From Puccinellia tenuiflora (Eukaryota > Streptophyta > Magnoliopsida > Poales > Poaceae): a DNA stretch of 64,000 nucleotides. The notes below the pieces were generated by a model. That model was not told where the DNA came from, did not search any database, and saw nothing but the letters and a program-made list of their open reading frames with translations. The stretch lies in the NCBI GenBank assembly GCA_012064385.1, contig QRDG01000060.1, forward strand, positions 1,410,814 to 1,474,813. The letters are read 5' to 3'. Shown here piece by piece: positions 33,546-44,936 of the stretch. Every line of letters starts with the position of its first letter. Within the stretch, counting starts at the first letter, position 1. The translations under genes were made by a program, and so were the position numbers.

Positions 33546-34965
33546 TGATGTCTACACACGCTTCTATTCTTGTAGACAGTGTTGGGCCTCCAAGAGCAGA
33601 GGTTTGTAGAACAGCAGCAAGTTTCCCTTAAGTGAATCACCCAAGGTTTATCGAACTCAGGGAGGTAGAGGTCAAAGGTATCCCTCTCAAGCAACCCTGC
33701 AATCACAATACAAAAAGTCCCCAACACACCCAATACACTTGTCAGATGTATAGGTGCACTAGTTCGGCGAAGAGATAGTGAAATACAAGTAATATGGATG
33801 ATTATAAGTAGTAATTGCAATCTGAAATAAAAATGGCAGCAAGCAAACATGTAGCAGAACTTGTTGTAAACGGTGTTTCAATGCTTAGAAACAAGGCCTA
33901 GGGATCATACTTTCACCAGTGGTCACTCTCAACAATGCAATCATAATTGAATATAAATATAAGCACTTCAATATACTACTCCGAAGTATTCTCCGGCTGG
34001 ATAACGAACACTAATTCATTGTGTTGGAATGCAAAAGCACGCCTCAAACGTATATTCCCAAGTACTAATGAATACCCCACACTGGACCATGAGCATTCAT
34101 AGGAGGTACTAACACACCACAATTTCATAGAGACATCCAACTCAAATAATAAATCAGTGAATAAGTATCTTGTGAAATATAGCCTAAAGACCCACACGGT
34201 GCACACACTGTCACCTTTACACACGTGGGACAAGGAGTCTCCGGAGATCACATAAATAAAGCCCACTTGAGTAACATAAAAACATCTAGATTGCAAAGCT
34301 CATGATCACATATAGATCACATCATGGGAGAGAGAGATATAGACCACATGGCTACCGGTACGGCCCTCAGCCCCGAGGGAGAACTACTCCCTCCTCATCA
34401 TGGGAGTCAGCAACGGCGATGAAGATGGTGGTGGAGTCGATGGAGATGGCTCCAGGGGCACTTCCCCGTCCCGGCAGGGTGCCGGAACAGAGACTTCTGT
34501 CCCCCGAAACTTGTCGGCGATGGCGGCGGCGCTGCAGATGTTTCTTTGGAATATGACGGGTCCGTCTAGGTTTTATGCGTCGGGGGCAATATATAGGCGA
34601 AAGGGCGGCGTCGGAGGGCTCCCGTGGGCCCCACACCACCTGGTGGCGCGGCAGGCATGGGTCCCGCGCCACCCTATGGTGTGGCCGGCCCACGGCCCTC
34701 CAGGTCCTCTCCTTCGGGCTCCGTGTAGTCCATTGAATTATAAGAGTGCTGCTTTTTGTCCCGTCCAATTCCGAGAATATTTCCTTAAGTACTTTTCTGA
34801 AACGGGAAAACAGCAGAAAACAGGAACTGGCACTGTGGCATCTTGTTAATAGGTTAGTTCCAGAAAATGCATAAAAATGCTATAAGATGTAAACAAAACA
34901 TGTAGCAAATGGTATGAAAACAAGCATGGATCATAAGAAATTATAGATACGTTGGAGACGTATCA
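33546..34965 (-). mobile_element. Solo LTR in copia RNase H end
   Basis: On the minus strand it starts TGATACGTCTCCAACG and ends GTAGACATCA; 1420 bp. The target duplication CTAAG is exact (33541-33545 and 34966-34970). It is a solo LTR of a family abundant in Triticeae; the other LTR at 31296 shares its first 20 bases but has a different end. Confidence 0.92.
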
Positions 34966-35319
34966 CTAAGTCATGAGAAAAACTTGGTGATTTGTTCACT
35001 AAATCATTACCGACATCATATTTTGAGAGGTGTGTTCATGGGATCAGTATGATGAGACTTAGAGAGATGCCATACTGAGGGGGAGATTCTTCACACCCCT
35101 GCCTTTGAATGTCGATCCAGATGATCGAGTACTCAACCTGATGTTGAGTGAATTGTAGTCTTTTTCCCTTATGTGAGTTTTCCTGATGTTTCTCACATTG
35201 AGGTTTTTGATGAGGCAATTCATGCAACATGAGGAGACGTATACTATGTTCTCTTTCTCCATATTTTTCCAACTGGGTTTTTCGGAGTTTTTGAGACATA
35301 GACAATACGGGATGACGGA

Positions 35320-35602
35320 CCAAGGGGAGTGTTGGGAAACCAATGCATGCATACCGTGTGGGCCCACCCTTTCTTGGGTGGGGGGTTTTCCCTCCAGGGT
35401 TTGGTCCTCTCCACCTACCCCTCTCGCTACACCCCCTGTATTTTATGGAGAGAGACACATTGATTAATAAAGATCAGTCCAGACTATATTCCCGTGTCTC
35501 CTTTACTTTTCGCATCTGTGATTGTGACGTGTGTATGACTACTTCGACTACACTCTCGATCCACGACCTTGGACCGGACTCGCTGGCAAAGGTTGTGGAA
35601 CA
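35320..35602 (+). mobile_element. Copia 3' LTR with polypurine tract
   Basis: The purine-rich CCAAGGGGAG at 35320-35329 directly precedes TGTTGGGAAACC at 35330. The LTR ends with GGTTGTGGAACA at 35602, giving 273 bp with TGTT...AACA ends. The minus-strand relative has the same PPT and LTR start at 38945. Confidence 0.75.
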
Positions 35603-35604
35603 CT

Positions 35605-38139
35605 TGAAAGTGCATGGTAGCCCCCATGCATGGTTTTGGTAACTAATGACAATCTATATGGACTAATGTTTGCATTGAGCTATATTTATAGGTGTGTCCA
35701 TTTGAGTTACTTGATACAGCTAAGGGAAGAAAAGTGTGTGTTGATCAAGGCTTTGTGCGGGTTGATCATCACTCAAGGCCAAGTGAAAATATGCCGAAAA
35801 GTGCGTCTCCCATCTTGGTGTATGGGGGAGCATCATGTGAACCTTCACCAAGTGAAGCACAATAAACAAAGGTGGTGCGTCTTGAGGAGTTGAAGATCGT
35901 CTTCATCGACCTCAAGTGGTTCAAGCGCAAGGCAAAGGTATGATCTTGATAGGGTTTCTATTTTACCGGTCTCATGTTGTTTAGTGAGAGACCGGGTTAT
36001 AGGATAGAAAGCCGTACTATCAAGAGGGGCTCTCGACCGAGTATCGTGATCATATCGTCGTAGAGAGCACAAACCTTTGCATCCATGCTATCATCTTTAT
36101 TGGTTCTTATTTGTCTCTTATCGTGGTGTGGTCTTGGTGCTTGTTGTGCTCGTCATGACAAGGCTAAGTTCACCAAAAACGGTTTTCATATGCGTCTTCT
36201 TTTGCGGTTTCGGTATTGGAGATTTTGCCGGTTCATCCGTGCGGAAGATTTATCTCTTCCATTTCTTGCAAAATCTCCATTGGTTGTTTGCCATTTTCAA
36301 AGGTTGCTTTTGTCGTCCTCTTTCCAACAAAATTGGTTTCACTTCTTTCGGACTTCAATTGCAAAAGTTTCGGCTCTCCCGGTTTTCAAAAAGGTGCGTT
36401 TAACCTTTCCCCATTTGTTTTTATAATATCTTGGTGGACTATGATGTTTCTCTGCATATTCTTGTTGTGCTCGTTGTGACGATTCCAACGAGTCCAAGAT
36501 TATCGAAAACGGAGTTCGTGGGGGAAAGTTGTCGCGTTTTTAGTTTTCGGGTGTTCTGCTGTTTTCTTTGCCGGTACTACCGGCCCCTCGAGCGGAACTA
36601 CCGCTGGCATGTTCCGGAGCAACTTCCGGCGTCCACTTCCGCTTATGAAAATTCGGTTCTGTTACCGAGCGGAAGTGGCACCGGAACTTGTTCCGGTACT
36701 ACCGCTTTACCGGAAGTACCAGACCTTTTTCCGGAAGTTCCGGTTCCTTGTACCGGGCCTTGTACCGGGACCTCTTCCCCCTAAGTTTTTCAGTTTGCTG
36801 TTTTTCAGTGACCGGAAGTACCGGCCACCCGAGCGGTACTACCGCCGGCCACTTCCGCGGCTACTTCCGGATACCACTTCCGCTTATGAAAAGTCATTTC
36901 TGTTTCGAGCGGAAGTGGCACCGGAAGTAACCCCGGAAGTACCGGTAAACTGGTACTACCGGTGCTCACTACGGAAGTACCGCCCCGGCGGGTTTCGCAG
37001 AGTACCGTTGGTGCGCTGATTTCTGTAGGGCGGTAGTACCGCCCTTTGGGCCGGTACTACCGGTCCTGCGGGAATCTGTGCCCCAACGGCCAGTTTTTCT
37101 GGGCTACCTATTTAAGGAGGTTTTCTTCCCCAACGGTTCTTTAACCTTTTTGAATATCTTGAGCTCACTTGCTTTCCTCTCTCCTCCATTGTTGCTAACC
37201 TTGTGAGCTTGATTCCTCTCAATCCCTCCGATGATTCTTGCCCAAATTTAGGGATTCAAGAGAGGATATCTAGATCTACCATTCCACCAATCAAAATCTC
37301 CTCTAAGTGAGGGGAACCTAGTGGATCTAGATTTGGGGTTGCTTTGTGTCCATCCCTTTTATTCTTCCTCTCTTATTCCCTCCATAGCATTAGTTGCTTT
37401 GGTTGGAATTTGGGAGTGAAGGATTTGACCACTGTGTGTGCTCTTGCCTTTTGCATTTGTTGCATCGGTTTGCTCTCCCTATGGTGATACGTGAAGATCG
37501 ACGTTGAGAAGCTTGTTACTCTTGGGTGCATTGTGTTCCCAAGAGCTTGTGCCTCTTGTGTGCATTGTGTACCCTAGATGGTTGGAGGTGCCGCGAAGTC
37601 TTCGGTTGTGAAGCTTCGGCATGATTTTGGGAGCCCCCAATTGAGTTGTGGGTGTGTGCCCCAAGAAAATTGTAAAAGGGCTCCGGAATCCGCCTCGAAG
37701 GATTCCGATAGTGGAAGGTGAACCAATCCCTTGGGTGAGGTTCATCGGAGAATAGGGTGAGGCCTTTGTGGCATCTTGAGTAGGCCTCTTGTGGCGAGCT
37801 CACACCCCTCAAACGAGACGTACTCCCTTAACAAGAAGGAACTCGGGAATACATCCTCGTCTCCGTGTGCCTCGGTTATTTCCATACCCGAGCTTTTACC
37901 TATGCAATTTACATTGTGATAGCCTTCGTGCTTGAAGTTCTTTATCTTGCTATCACCTTGTTGTTTGCCTTGTTTAGCATAGGTTGTTGGTGCACATAGG
38001 TGAGCCTAGAATTTAGGTTGTTGGCTTGATAATTTAAACACATAGTTTTATTCCGCAATTATCAAGCCATTAAATAGAAAAGTTTTAATCACCTATTCAC
38101 CCCCCTCTAGACGACATCGGGACATCATTTGTTCTTTCA
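35605..38139 (+). mobile_element. Solo LTR (2.5 kb) next to copia LTR
   Basis: Ends are TGAAAGTGCATGG and TTGTTCTTTCA, forming TGAAAG...CTTTCA. The target duplication is ACACT (35600-35604) against ACAGT (38140-38144), one mismatch. There is no PBS, PPT or pol. It contains a dense cluster of short palindromes at 36570-37063 and an ordinary promoter-like region. Several open stretches inside are not coding. Confidence 0.8.
36570..37063. repeat. Cluster of CCGGTACTACCGG-type palindromes in LTR
   Basis: Dozens of copies of CGGTACTACCG, CGGAAGTACCGG and GCGGAAGTGGC-type words occur, many self-complementary around a single central base, such as GGGCGGTAGTACCGCCC at 37028-37044. A ~245-bp direct duplication is visible: CCACTTCCGCTTATGAAAA recurs near 36632 and 36878, in each case followed by GAGCGGAAGTGGCACCGGAA. 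Confidence 0.85.
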
Positions 38140-38144
38140 ACAGT

Positions 38145-38536
38145 TCACATTCCTGCAAAGTTTCGGAATGAAAAGACAATTTATCTCATTCAAAAAGACA
38201 AATCAATGCTTTCAAAATTATGTTTTTAGATCTCATTCTGACAACTGATTTTGTCTTTTTTTATACAGAGCACAAAAAATATCTTTTCATTTTGAAATTT
38301 TGCACGAATGTGGAAAACTCATATATGTTTGTCTCCAAAATTTTTCACATTTTTCTAATAATGTTTTACTATTTTTTTATTTTTTCGAAAATAATAGGTG
38401 TAGAAACCCGGATGTTTTACTATTTGTTTTCGGAAAATCTGTCTGGAGGACGTTATTATGCTAGACCGCGCTCTTCTCCTATCCATGGCATGTAGTCGTC
38501 GTTCCCAACCACTTGCGCTGTGGGTCGCACGACCTT
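38145..38536. other. AT-rich stretch without gene
   Basis: AT-rich sequence with phrases such as CAAAATTTTTCACATTTTTC, similar in style to the foldback interior at 5640-5990. It may be an old MITE, but its ends were not found. 38440-38536 is GC-richer flank of the minus-strand copia LTR. Confidence 0.35.
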
Positions 38537-38945
38537 TGTTGGTACCGTCTATCGCATTCTCCGTCGAGACAACCCTGTACCCGAAGGCTCTCCATCCTCG
38601 GTGGTGCCAACGGCAGCGTCGATGCCAGTGTGGTGGTAGGTGTCATACAACCCCCGCCGACTGATCGGTATTGAGGTTGTACATCATAGGTGAAGTAGTC
38701 GAAGGCATCGTAGATGTGAAGAACACATAAGTACACAATAAAGTAAATTGGTAAAAAGGAGTTGGAGTAATTTCTTTTTATTTATTGTTTCCAACTGTAC
38801 GTACGACTCTCTGTTTCACAACTAGTAATAGTGCTCCTATATATACTGCTAGTGGTTCAACTGGGTCAAAAGGATAAGACACATAGTGGGGAAACCTTCA
38901 CTAGGCAAGAGGTGGAGACACCACCCCATGTACGGTTTCCCAACA
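38537..38945 (-). mobile_element. 3' LTR of minus-strand copia element
   Basis: The minus-strand LTR start TGTTGGGAAACC is at 38945, directly after the PPT AAGGGGAAG (38954-38946), as in the plus-strand copia at 35330. The other end is placed at 38537, where GGTACCAACA gives a TGTTGG...CCAACA pair; this end is less certain. Confidence 0.6.
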
Positions 38946-41160
38946 CTTCCCCTTGGGCTGATATCGCGTATTCTCTATGTCTCAAAAACTCTAAAAACCT
39001 AGTGGGATTTTTTTTGGAGAAATACAACATAGTATACGTCATTGCGTTGCACGGGCTGTCTCATTAAAAACCTTGTGTGAGAAACTTCATAAAAACTCAC
39101 TAAGGGAACAAGAGTACAATCTACTCAATCATTAGGTTGAGTACTCAATCATCGGGAACGAGATTTAATGATGAGTTTGTGAAGATTCTCCCCCTGAACT
39201 TTGCATCTCCCTAAGTCACATCATACCAGTTTCATGAACACATCTCACAAAATAAGATGTTGGTAGTGACTTAGTATGCAAGATCCATGTTACGTTCATC
39301 TTTTGCAATCCATGTGGATAGAAGAACTTAGGTCGATATGCCTTGTAATATTTCTCTTCACATAACCCGTCTTGACTTATGCAACACAATCATCATTATC
39401 TTCATAGACAATGGTGGGGGTTTATATGATGTTCAGCCCACATGTCAGCTGGATGTGGCCGATCATACATTGAAGCCATACACACTCTAGTGATGCTTCA
39501 TATACCGTTGTGATTTTTGATTGGTTCATCGAAGTTGATACTAGACTTTGCTTCGACAATTTCCAGGAACTGACGTTCCACCACAATGAAAAACAAAACC
39601 TAGACTGGGATTTGGAAGTGTGCGGGTCTCACAAGTACCCAACATCAGCATAGCCTACAACCGAGAGGATATTGATTCCTCCGGTAAAACAAGCCAAGAT
39701 CTTTGGTCCCTTGCCGGTATCAGAAGATGTTCTTAACGCCTTTCCAATGTCTATTGGTAGGCTCAGAACTGTACCTAGCAAGCAAATTGACGGCAAACGC
39801 AATGTCCGGCCGTGTACAATTCGCGAGGTACATGAGTGCGCCAACTGCACTCAAGTAGGGGAATTCTGGTCCCAGAACTTCCTCCCCCTCTACCTTAGGC
39901 CTGAACGGGTCCTTGTCCTGCTGTAAATATCTCCCGATCATCGGAGTCTTAGAATTATATGCCTTGTCCAATCCATGTCTTTCCAACAGCTTCTGGGTGT
40001 AGGCTGACTGGTGCACTAAGATCCCAGCAGGGGAATGCTCAAGTTGCAGACCTAGGCAGAACTTGGTTTTGCCTAAGTCTTTCATCTCGAATTCCGACAA
40101 TAGGTAGGAACCCACTTCCTCAGTATCCTCAGGTGTAACAATTATATTCAAATCATCCATGTACACCGAGATATTACATAAACCATCTTGTGATCTCCGT
40201 ATAAGAACACATGGGCAATCTTCATTGCTCATGTAGCCCATCTTATGAAGGAAATCGCTTCAATGATTATACCACATCCTACCCGATTGTTTGAGTCCAT
40301 ACAGTGACTTCTTAAGCTGAACACTGTATGAACTTCTATTTGCTCTATCTTGGTTCGGAACAGGGATATCTTCGGGTACCTTCATGTATATGTTCGAATC
40401 CAAGTTACCATATAGGTAACCGGTTACAACATCCATAAGTTTCATTTTCAAGTCCAAGTTTACTACCATTGAGATCAAGTATCTAAAGGTAATTTTTTTT
40501 GAACACCATCACCGTAGGGAAATGTCCATTGGGTGGATTTTCCATTCTATAAAATAATAAAGTTACTTGAAAAGGTAATTTCAACCATGACATCGGAGTA
40601 AGTTTCCTCAGAATCGACATCTGGTCGTTGAGAGAAACTTTGAGCAAAAAGCTTTGCTTTGTACCTTACTACCTCATTATTTTCTCTTTCGAACAAAAAC
40701 CCACTTGTGGCCAACAGGGCGTATGTGGAAGGAGTTAGAAAACCAGGTCCAAACACCTCTCTTTTGTTAAGAGAAAATAACTCGGTTGTTATTGCCTTCT
40801 TCCGATTTTTCCAATCTGACCTTTTATTACAACCAGCAAGCATGTTAAGCTTGGGGTCAAGATCTATGATTGAGGTAATTTTTGTGGCAAAATTAATGTC
40901 GACATTTGCCATAGCTCGGTTAATTGACTCACTTGAAGTAGCATAGTTAATGGTCATTTCGTCATGGGGTGCATCAGGTACATTTCCTTGCTCCACCGGA
41001 TTTCCCAATCCGGGGCTATGTCATTTAGCTTTCCTGCTCCGATGTGTGCGCACACATCTTTGCTAGGTGTTTCCGATATAGGAAATTTCAAGTTCGGAAG
41101 TTCGTGCACTGAAATTTACTTACTTGTGCCAGGTCTCAAATGACTCCCTCTCTTCACGGG
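38946..41160 (-). pseudogene. Minus-strand copia pol, decayed
   Basis: From right to left the minus strand holds the linker and early RT (41008-40547, with VDINFATKI and a stop after SSNFIIL), the RT core (40478-40260: MDVVTGYLYGNLDSNIYMK, KKSLYGLKQSGRMWY), a stop near 40260, then 40241-39720 with VYMDDLNIIV (YMDD instead of YVDD) and EMKDLGKTKFCLGLQ, and RNase H (GALMYLANCTRPDIAF). It shows where the solo LTR interrupts the plus-strand copy. Integrase, gag and the 5' LTR are missing; the element is truncated on the right near 41160. Confidence 0.85.
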
Positions 41161-41437
41161 CAGGCTGCGATAAATGTCTCTTCACTAGAAGAAAAGTTGC
41201 TTTCCGCCATGAATCAACATCTTTCGTGTGGTAGTTGGTGCCCATCTACCACGTTTTTTTGGTGATTTTGGTGATTTCGTGGTCGATGCGCACCATCCAC
41301 CATGAAATTCCCAAATCATGGTCTATGATCGGCCGGCTGCTACGTTGGATCCCATCTACCATGATCGACGTGAGTTTTTTGGTGGTAGACACTCGTGTTT
41401 TCGATTCCGCGTGCGACTTTACTCTCATCTGAAGCGT
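41161..41437. other. Truncation flank of copia element, no gene
   Basis: Short phrases such as CCATCTACCA and its near copies recur (about 41242, 41295, 41350), suggesting local duplication. No coding or transposon structure is recognised. Confidence 0.4.
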
Positions 41438-42100
41438 TTTCGGTTGCTCCATTACCTGAAGGCTAGGTGATGAAGGACGGGTCCACCATGTCAGTGACTC
41501 AAAGGATTGTGTGATCTCATGACTTTTTTCTTTCGGTTGCTCCGTTACATGAAGGTTGGGCGATGAAGGACAGGTCCACCATGTCAGCGACTCAAAGGAT
41601 TGTGGGATCTCGTGATCGATTCTAACTGACTCTTTTTCTTCGGTTGCTCCGTTACCTGAAGGATAGGCGATGCAGTTCAAACCGGTCGGGTCCACCATGT
41701 CGGTGACTCAAAGGATTGTGTGATCTCCTGACTTTTATTTCTTTCGGTTGCTCTGTTACCTCAAGGCTGGGTGATGAAGGACGGGTCCACTGTGTCAGCG
41801 ACTCAAAGGATTGTGTGATCTCGTGATCGGTTCTAACTGACTTTTTTTCTTCAGTTCCTCCGTTACATCAAGGATAGGCGATGCAGTTCAAACCGGTCGG
41901 GTCCACCATGTCGTTGACTCAAAGGATTGTTTTGATGCTCGTGACTTTTTTCCCCGGTTGCTCCGTTACGTGAAGGGTGTGCGATCCAGTTCGGTCCACC
42001 ATGTCGGTGACTCAAAGCATTGTGTGATCTCGCTATCGATTCTAGCTAATTTTTTTTTATCTTCGGTTGCTCCCGTTACCTGAAGGTTAATTTGCACGAT
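41438..42100. repeat. ~100-bp minisatellite, about seven units
   Basis: Units open with CGGTTGCTCC(G/A)TTAC(C/A)TGAAGG and contain GGTCCACCATGTC and ACTCAAAGGATTGTGTGATC. Units recur near 41441, 41534, 41640, 41740, 41851, 41954 and 42064. Two length classes occur, differing in a CGATTCTAACTGACT insert. The repeated minus-strand frame (SFESLTWWT) merely reflects the unit length and is not taken as coding. Confidence 0.85.
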
Positions 42101-42148
42101 ATAGACGTGTTAGGGTCGATCGAGCTGGTGGGTCTATACATAAAACAT

Positions 42149-43560
42149 GTCCTAGGCTGCCTCTTCAAAAAAACAATACTGCATAAATAGAACCTTTAAC
42201 ACGAGACCGTACATGAGTTGATTCAGCCGTGCGTGATGTGCCACTAAGCTACAGAATTCAGTTTGCCTATATATGGCTAGCTCTCTACTAGGTCTGTTTC
42301 GTAGTAGAAAATGTCGACATCGCAAATTAGTTCTACTTGTTAGCAAATGTACCTTCACCACATGAGAGCACGACTTCATTCACATACACTAGAGATGATC
42401 TTGTTAAAACGGCAGCCGGCGGTTTGATCAAATGATCTGACACACGTATTTTAGTCCTGAAATTGAATCATGCATACACTCGTGCTTGTATTGTGTTGTT
42501 TCCGTCAGGGTTCGAGGTTCTCAGAGAAATACCTCAATGGTTGATCTTGTTCTTAGGGGATGCAATAGAAAGCTCTCGCAACCCCCCAAATGATCTAACA
42601 CACGTATTTTACTTCTGAAACTTAATCATGCATACACTCGTGCTTGTATTGTGTTGTTGCCGTCAGGGTTCGAGGTTCTCAGGAAAATACTCAATGGCTG
42701 ATCTTGTTCTCAGGGGATGCAATAGAAAGCTCTCGCAGCCCCCCAAATGTTGCTGTCAGCCTCTCTATACAGCAACGTGTCCTAGGTTGCCTCTTAAAAA
42801 AATGACTTTATCGAACCTCGAAAACAAGACCAACAGAAAGTTGATTTAGCTGTGCCGTGCCACTGCGTTTGGACATACAGTTAAGTAAAACAATGGTAAT
42901 ATGCTTCTAGATAGCCTCTTTAGCAAGCTAAACTAGTATAAAATGTCCGACGTCACAAATCAGCGTTAGCAAATGTACCTTGACCACAAGAAAACACGAC
43001 TTCGATCACATACAATAGAGATGATCTTGTTAAAAGGGCAGCCGGCTGGTTGATGATCTGACACACGTTTTGTACTTCTGCAACTGAATCATGCATACAC
43101 ACGTGCTTGTGCTGTGTTGCTGTGTTGCTTCAGCCCTTGTGTTGCTGTCAGAGTATGATATATGGCTGGTGTTAATATGCCTCTCCTATATACGGATGAG
43201 TATAAACGAGATTATAGGTGATCTGTCGGTTCGTGAGTGTGTAAGTATTCAATAGTCAAAGTGGTACATGCAGCTGGTAAACCTTCAATACTCAATGGCT
43301 GAAGTGAAGCTGCTTTTATCAGGGGATGCAAAGAAGGCTCGCAGGGCCCCAAATGCTGCTCTGCAAGCATCCTCGCTACACCTGAAGCTGGTGGGTCTCC
43401 GCTGTCATCCTCTCTGTACAGAAACATGTGCTAGGCTACTTTTTCAAAAAATATGGATGACTGAACCTTGAACACAATACCAAACAAGAGATGATTCGGC
43501 CGTGCCTTGACACTGTGTTGCGATAGACCATCTGATTACTCTGCACGCCACATGGACTAT
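42149..43560 (+). repeat. ~630-650-bp tandem repeat, three divergent units
   Basis: The phrase GTCCTAGG(C/T)TGCCTCTT followed by an A run recurs near 42149 and 42776, and in diverged form near 43428. Shared phrases include AGCAAATGTACCTT, AGAGATGATCTTGTTAAAA and GCAGCCGGC. Inside unit one a 158-bp piece is duplicated (42432-42589 and 42590-42747). Part of each unit (CTCAATGGCTGATCTTG... and GGGGATGCAA) resembles eroded coding sequence. Confidence 0.8.
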
Positions 43561-43939
43561 AGCAACGAAAAGTCCGAACTGATGGAAAGGGCTCGGCAGT
43601 CCACATGTACACTTGAACAATCTTTACCTTTGTCAAAGATGCAAATAATTGGGTATTTTGGTGTTAGTAGAACCAAGGGTGCTATAGTGTTACTTTTTAG
43701 GTGCGATCTGAGAAAATATATGTTTGTATGTAGACATAAAAGGTGTTCAGCCAAAAGGCAGCACATGTAAAGGAGTAGTTCTAGTTCACATTACAGTTCC
43801 ACAATCAAAAGCATATGACTTTCTTAAGGTAGCTCCATAATGCAGTTCCAGACAAAAGCATACGAATCATAAGAAAGGTAGTAACTCCACATCACAATTC
43901 CATGAGGGCAGCAGGTTAACCAGAAACAAATAGTAAAAC
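43561..43939. other. No gene seen
   Basis: Unassigned sequence between the tandem array and the minus-strand reading frame. Repeated short phrases (AGTTCCACAATCAAAAGCAT and AGTTCCAGACAAAAGCAT) suggest a small local duplication; it could be the 3' flank of the reading frame at 43940. Confidence 0.35.
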
Positions 43940-44293
43940 TCAGGCGAGCTTCACCACCAGGTGAGCATCCATGGGTTCCGGAGTAACCGGCAAGACTCTA
44001 TGAACACTGCAGAATGTGGCTCGTGCCTCACCCCACTTGAACATCTTCCCATGGAACATCAACAAATCAGCTTGGCACATCTTCACATAAACATAAGATC
44101 TCTCTCCATGGGGATGTGATTGGACTTTGCGCCGGTTGTAGTGCTTAAGCTTGTCAAACAACATGCAGGAGACGATGAAGCATGCTGGTTTGTAGTTTGG
44201 AGTGACAATGGCTTCAAGTACATTCCTCTGAACACCACCCAAATTGATCTTTAGCTTATAAAGGACAATTGCTGGAAAGATAGTTTGACTCAA
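43940..44293 (-). pseudogene. Unassigned 117-codon reading frame, possible gene relic
   Basis: The minus-strand frame reads SQTIFPAIVLYKLKINLGG, NYKPACFIVSCMLFDKLKHY and MCQADLLMFHGKMFKWGEA, ending VVKLA and a stop. Residue use looks protein-like, but the frame has no ATG at its 5' end and runs into a stop upstream. I do not recognise it. It may be the last exon of a captured or degraded gene. Confidence 0.35.
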
Positions 44294-44936
44294 GGATTTG
44301 GATACAAGAGAAGTATTCCTTCTCAGTACATGATTTTTAGGCTTAGCAAAAAGGATTTATGAAGCAAACATACGATGTTAACCGGTACAAGAATAAACAT
44401 ACAACATCAATCAATCATAAGCATAATCCTCCACACTGTCTCCCTTGTTGACTAAACATTTCTTTTGGTGGAAAGATTAGCTTTAGAAATTAGTAATTAC
44501 GAAGTACCACACAGTTTCAAGCTTTTAACTGTAGTTCCATACTAATTAGTTTCCACATAAAAAACCAGCAAGTTTAAGCATTAATCTTAATATCTCAAAA
44601 CAACTGAGAAGCATCAAACATCCACACAATGATCTACAAGACTATGCAGGCTTTTATTTCACTCCATTATCACATGGATAGCATTTTGCCATTCTAACAA
44701 TTCAATCAATCAATAATAACAAATCTCCAACAAGTATAAGTGAAGAACAAGAGAGTTTAACAACAACAACTAGCAGCTCCAAACAAGATAAAAGCTAAAG
44801 CGATAGCTTATTAGCAAACGAATAGTAGCTAAGAATACTCAACAAGATATAAGCGAAGCAAAGGAATACTCAACAAGATACTAGCAAACATATATTTTTT
44901 CCTTTGCCACCTCTTTCGTATGCTTATTAAAATATT
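44294..44936. other. AT-rich sequence, no gene seen
   Basis: AT-rich DNA with repeats of CAACAAGATA(T/C)(A/T)AGC(G/A)AA near 44840-44890. No transposon end could be placed; the truncated left side of the following LTR lies near 44937-44970. Confidence 0.35.

Larger units (their letters stand above)
28304..35602 (+). mobile_element. Decayed Ty1/copia retrotransposon with nested solo LTRs
   Basis: Pol domains appear in copia order: protease, integrase, reverse transcriptase, RNase H, then a 3' LTR at 35330-35602. The 5' LTR, PBS and gag are missing, lost beyond the CACTA end at 28303. The frame has many stops and shifts. Two solo LTRs (31296-32874 and 33546-34965) interrupt it, each flanked by 5-bp target duplications. 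A related minus-strand copy is at 38537-41160. Confidence 0.9.

Noticed and set aside
36085..37019. Overlapping plus-strand frames of 80-136 codons in the 2.5-kb solo LTR
   Set aside because: They overlap in different frames, contain no recognisable domain and are driven by the palindromic repeat field.
41246..41698. 150-codon minus-strand frame with repeated SFESLTWWT peptides
   Set aside because: The repeats follow the minisatellite units, and the frame is lost in neighbouring units; a by-product of tandem repetition.
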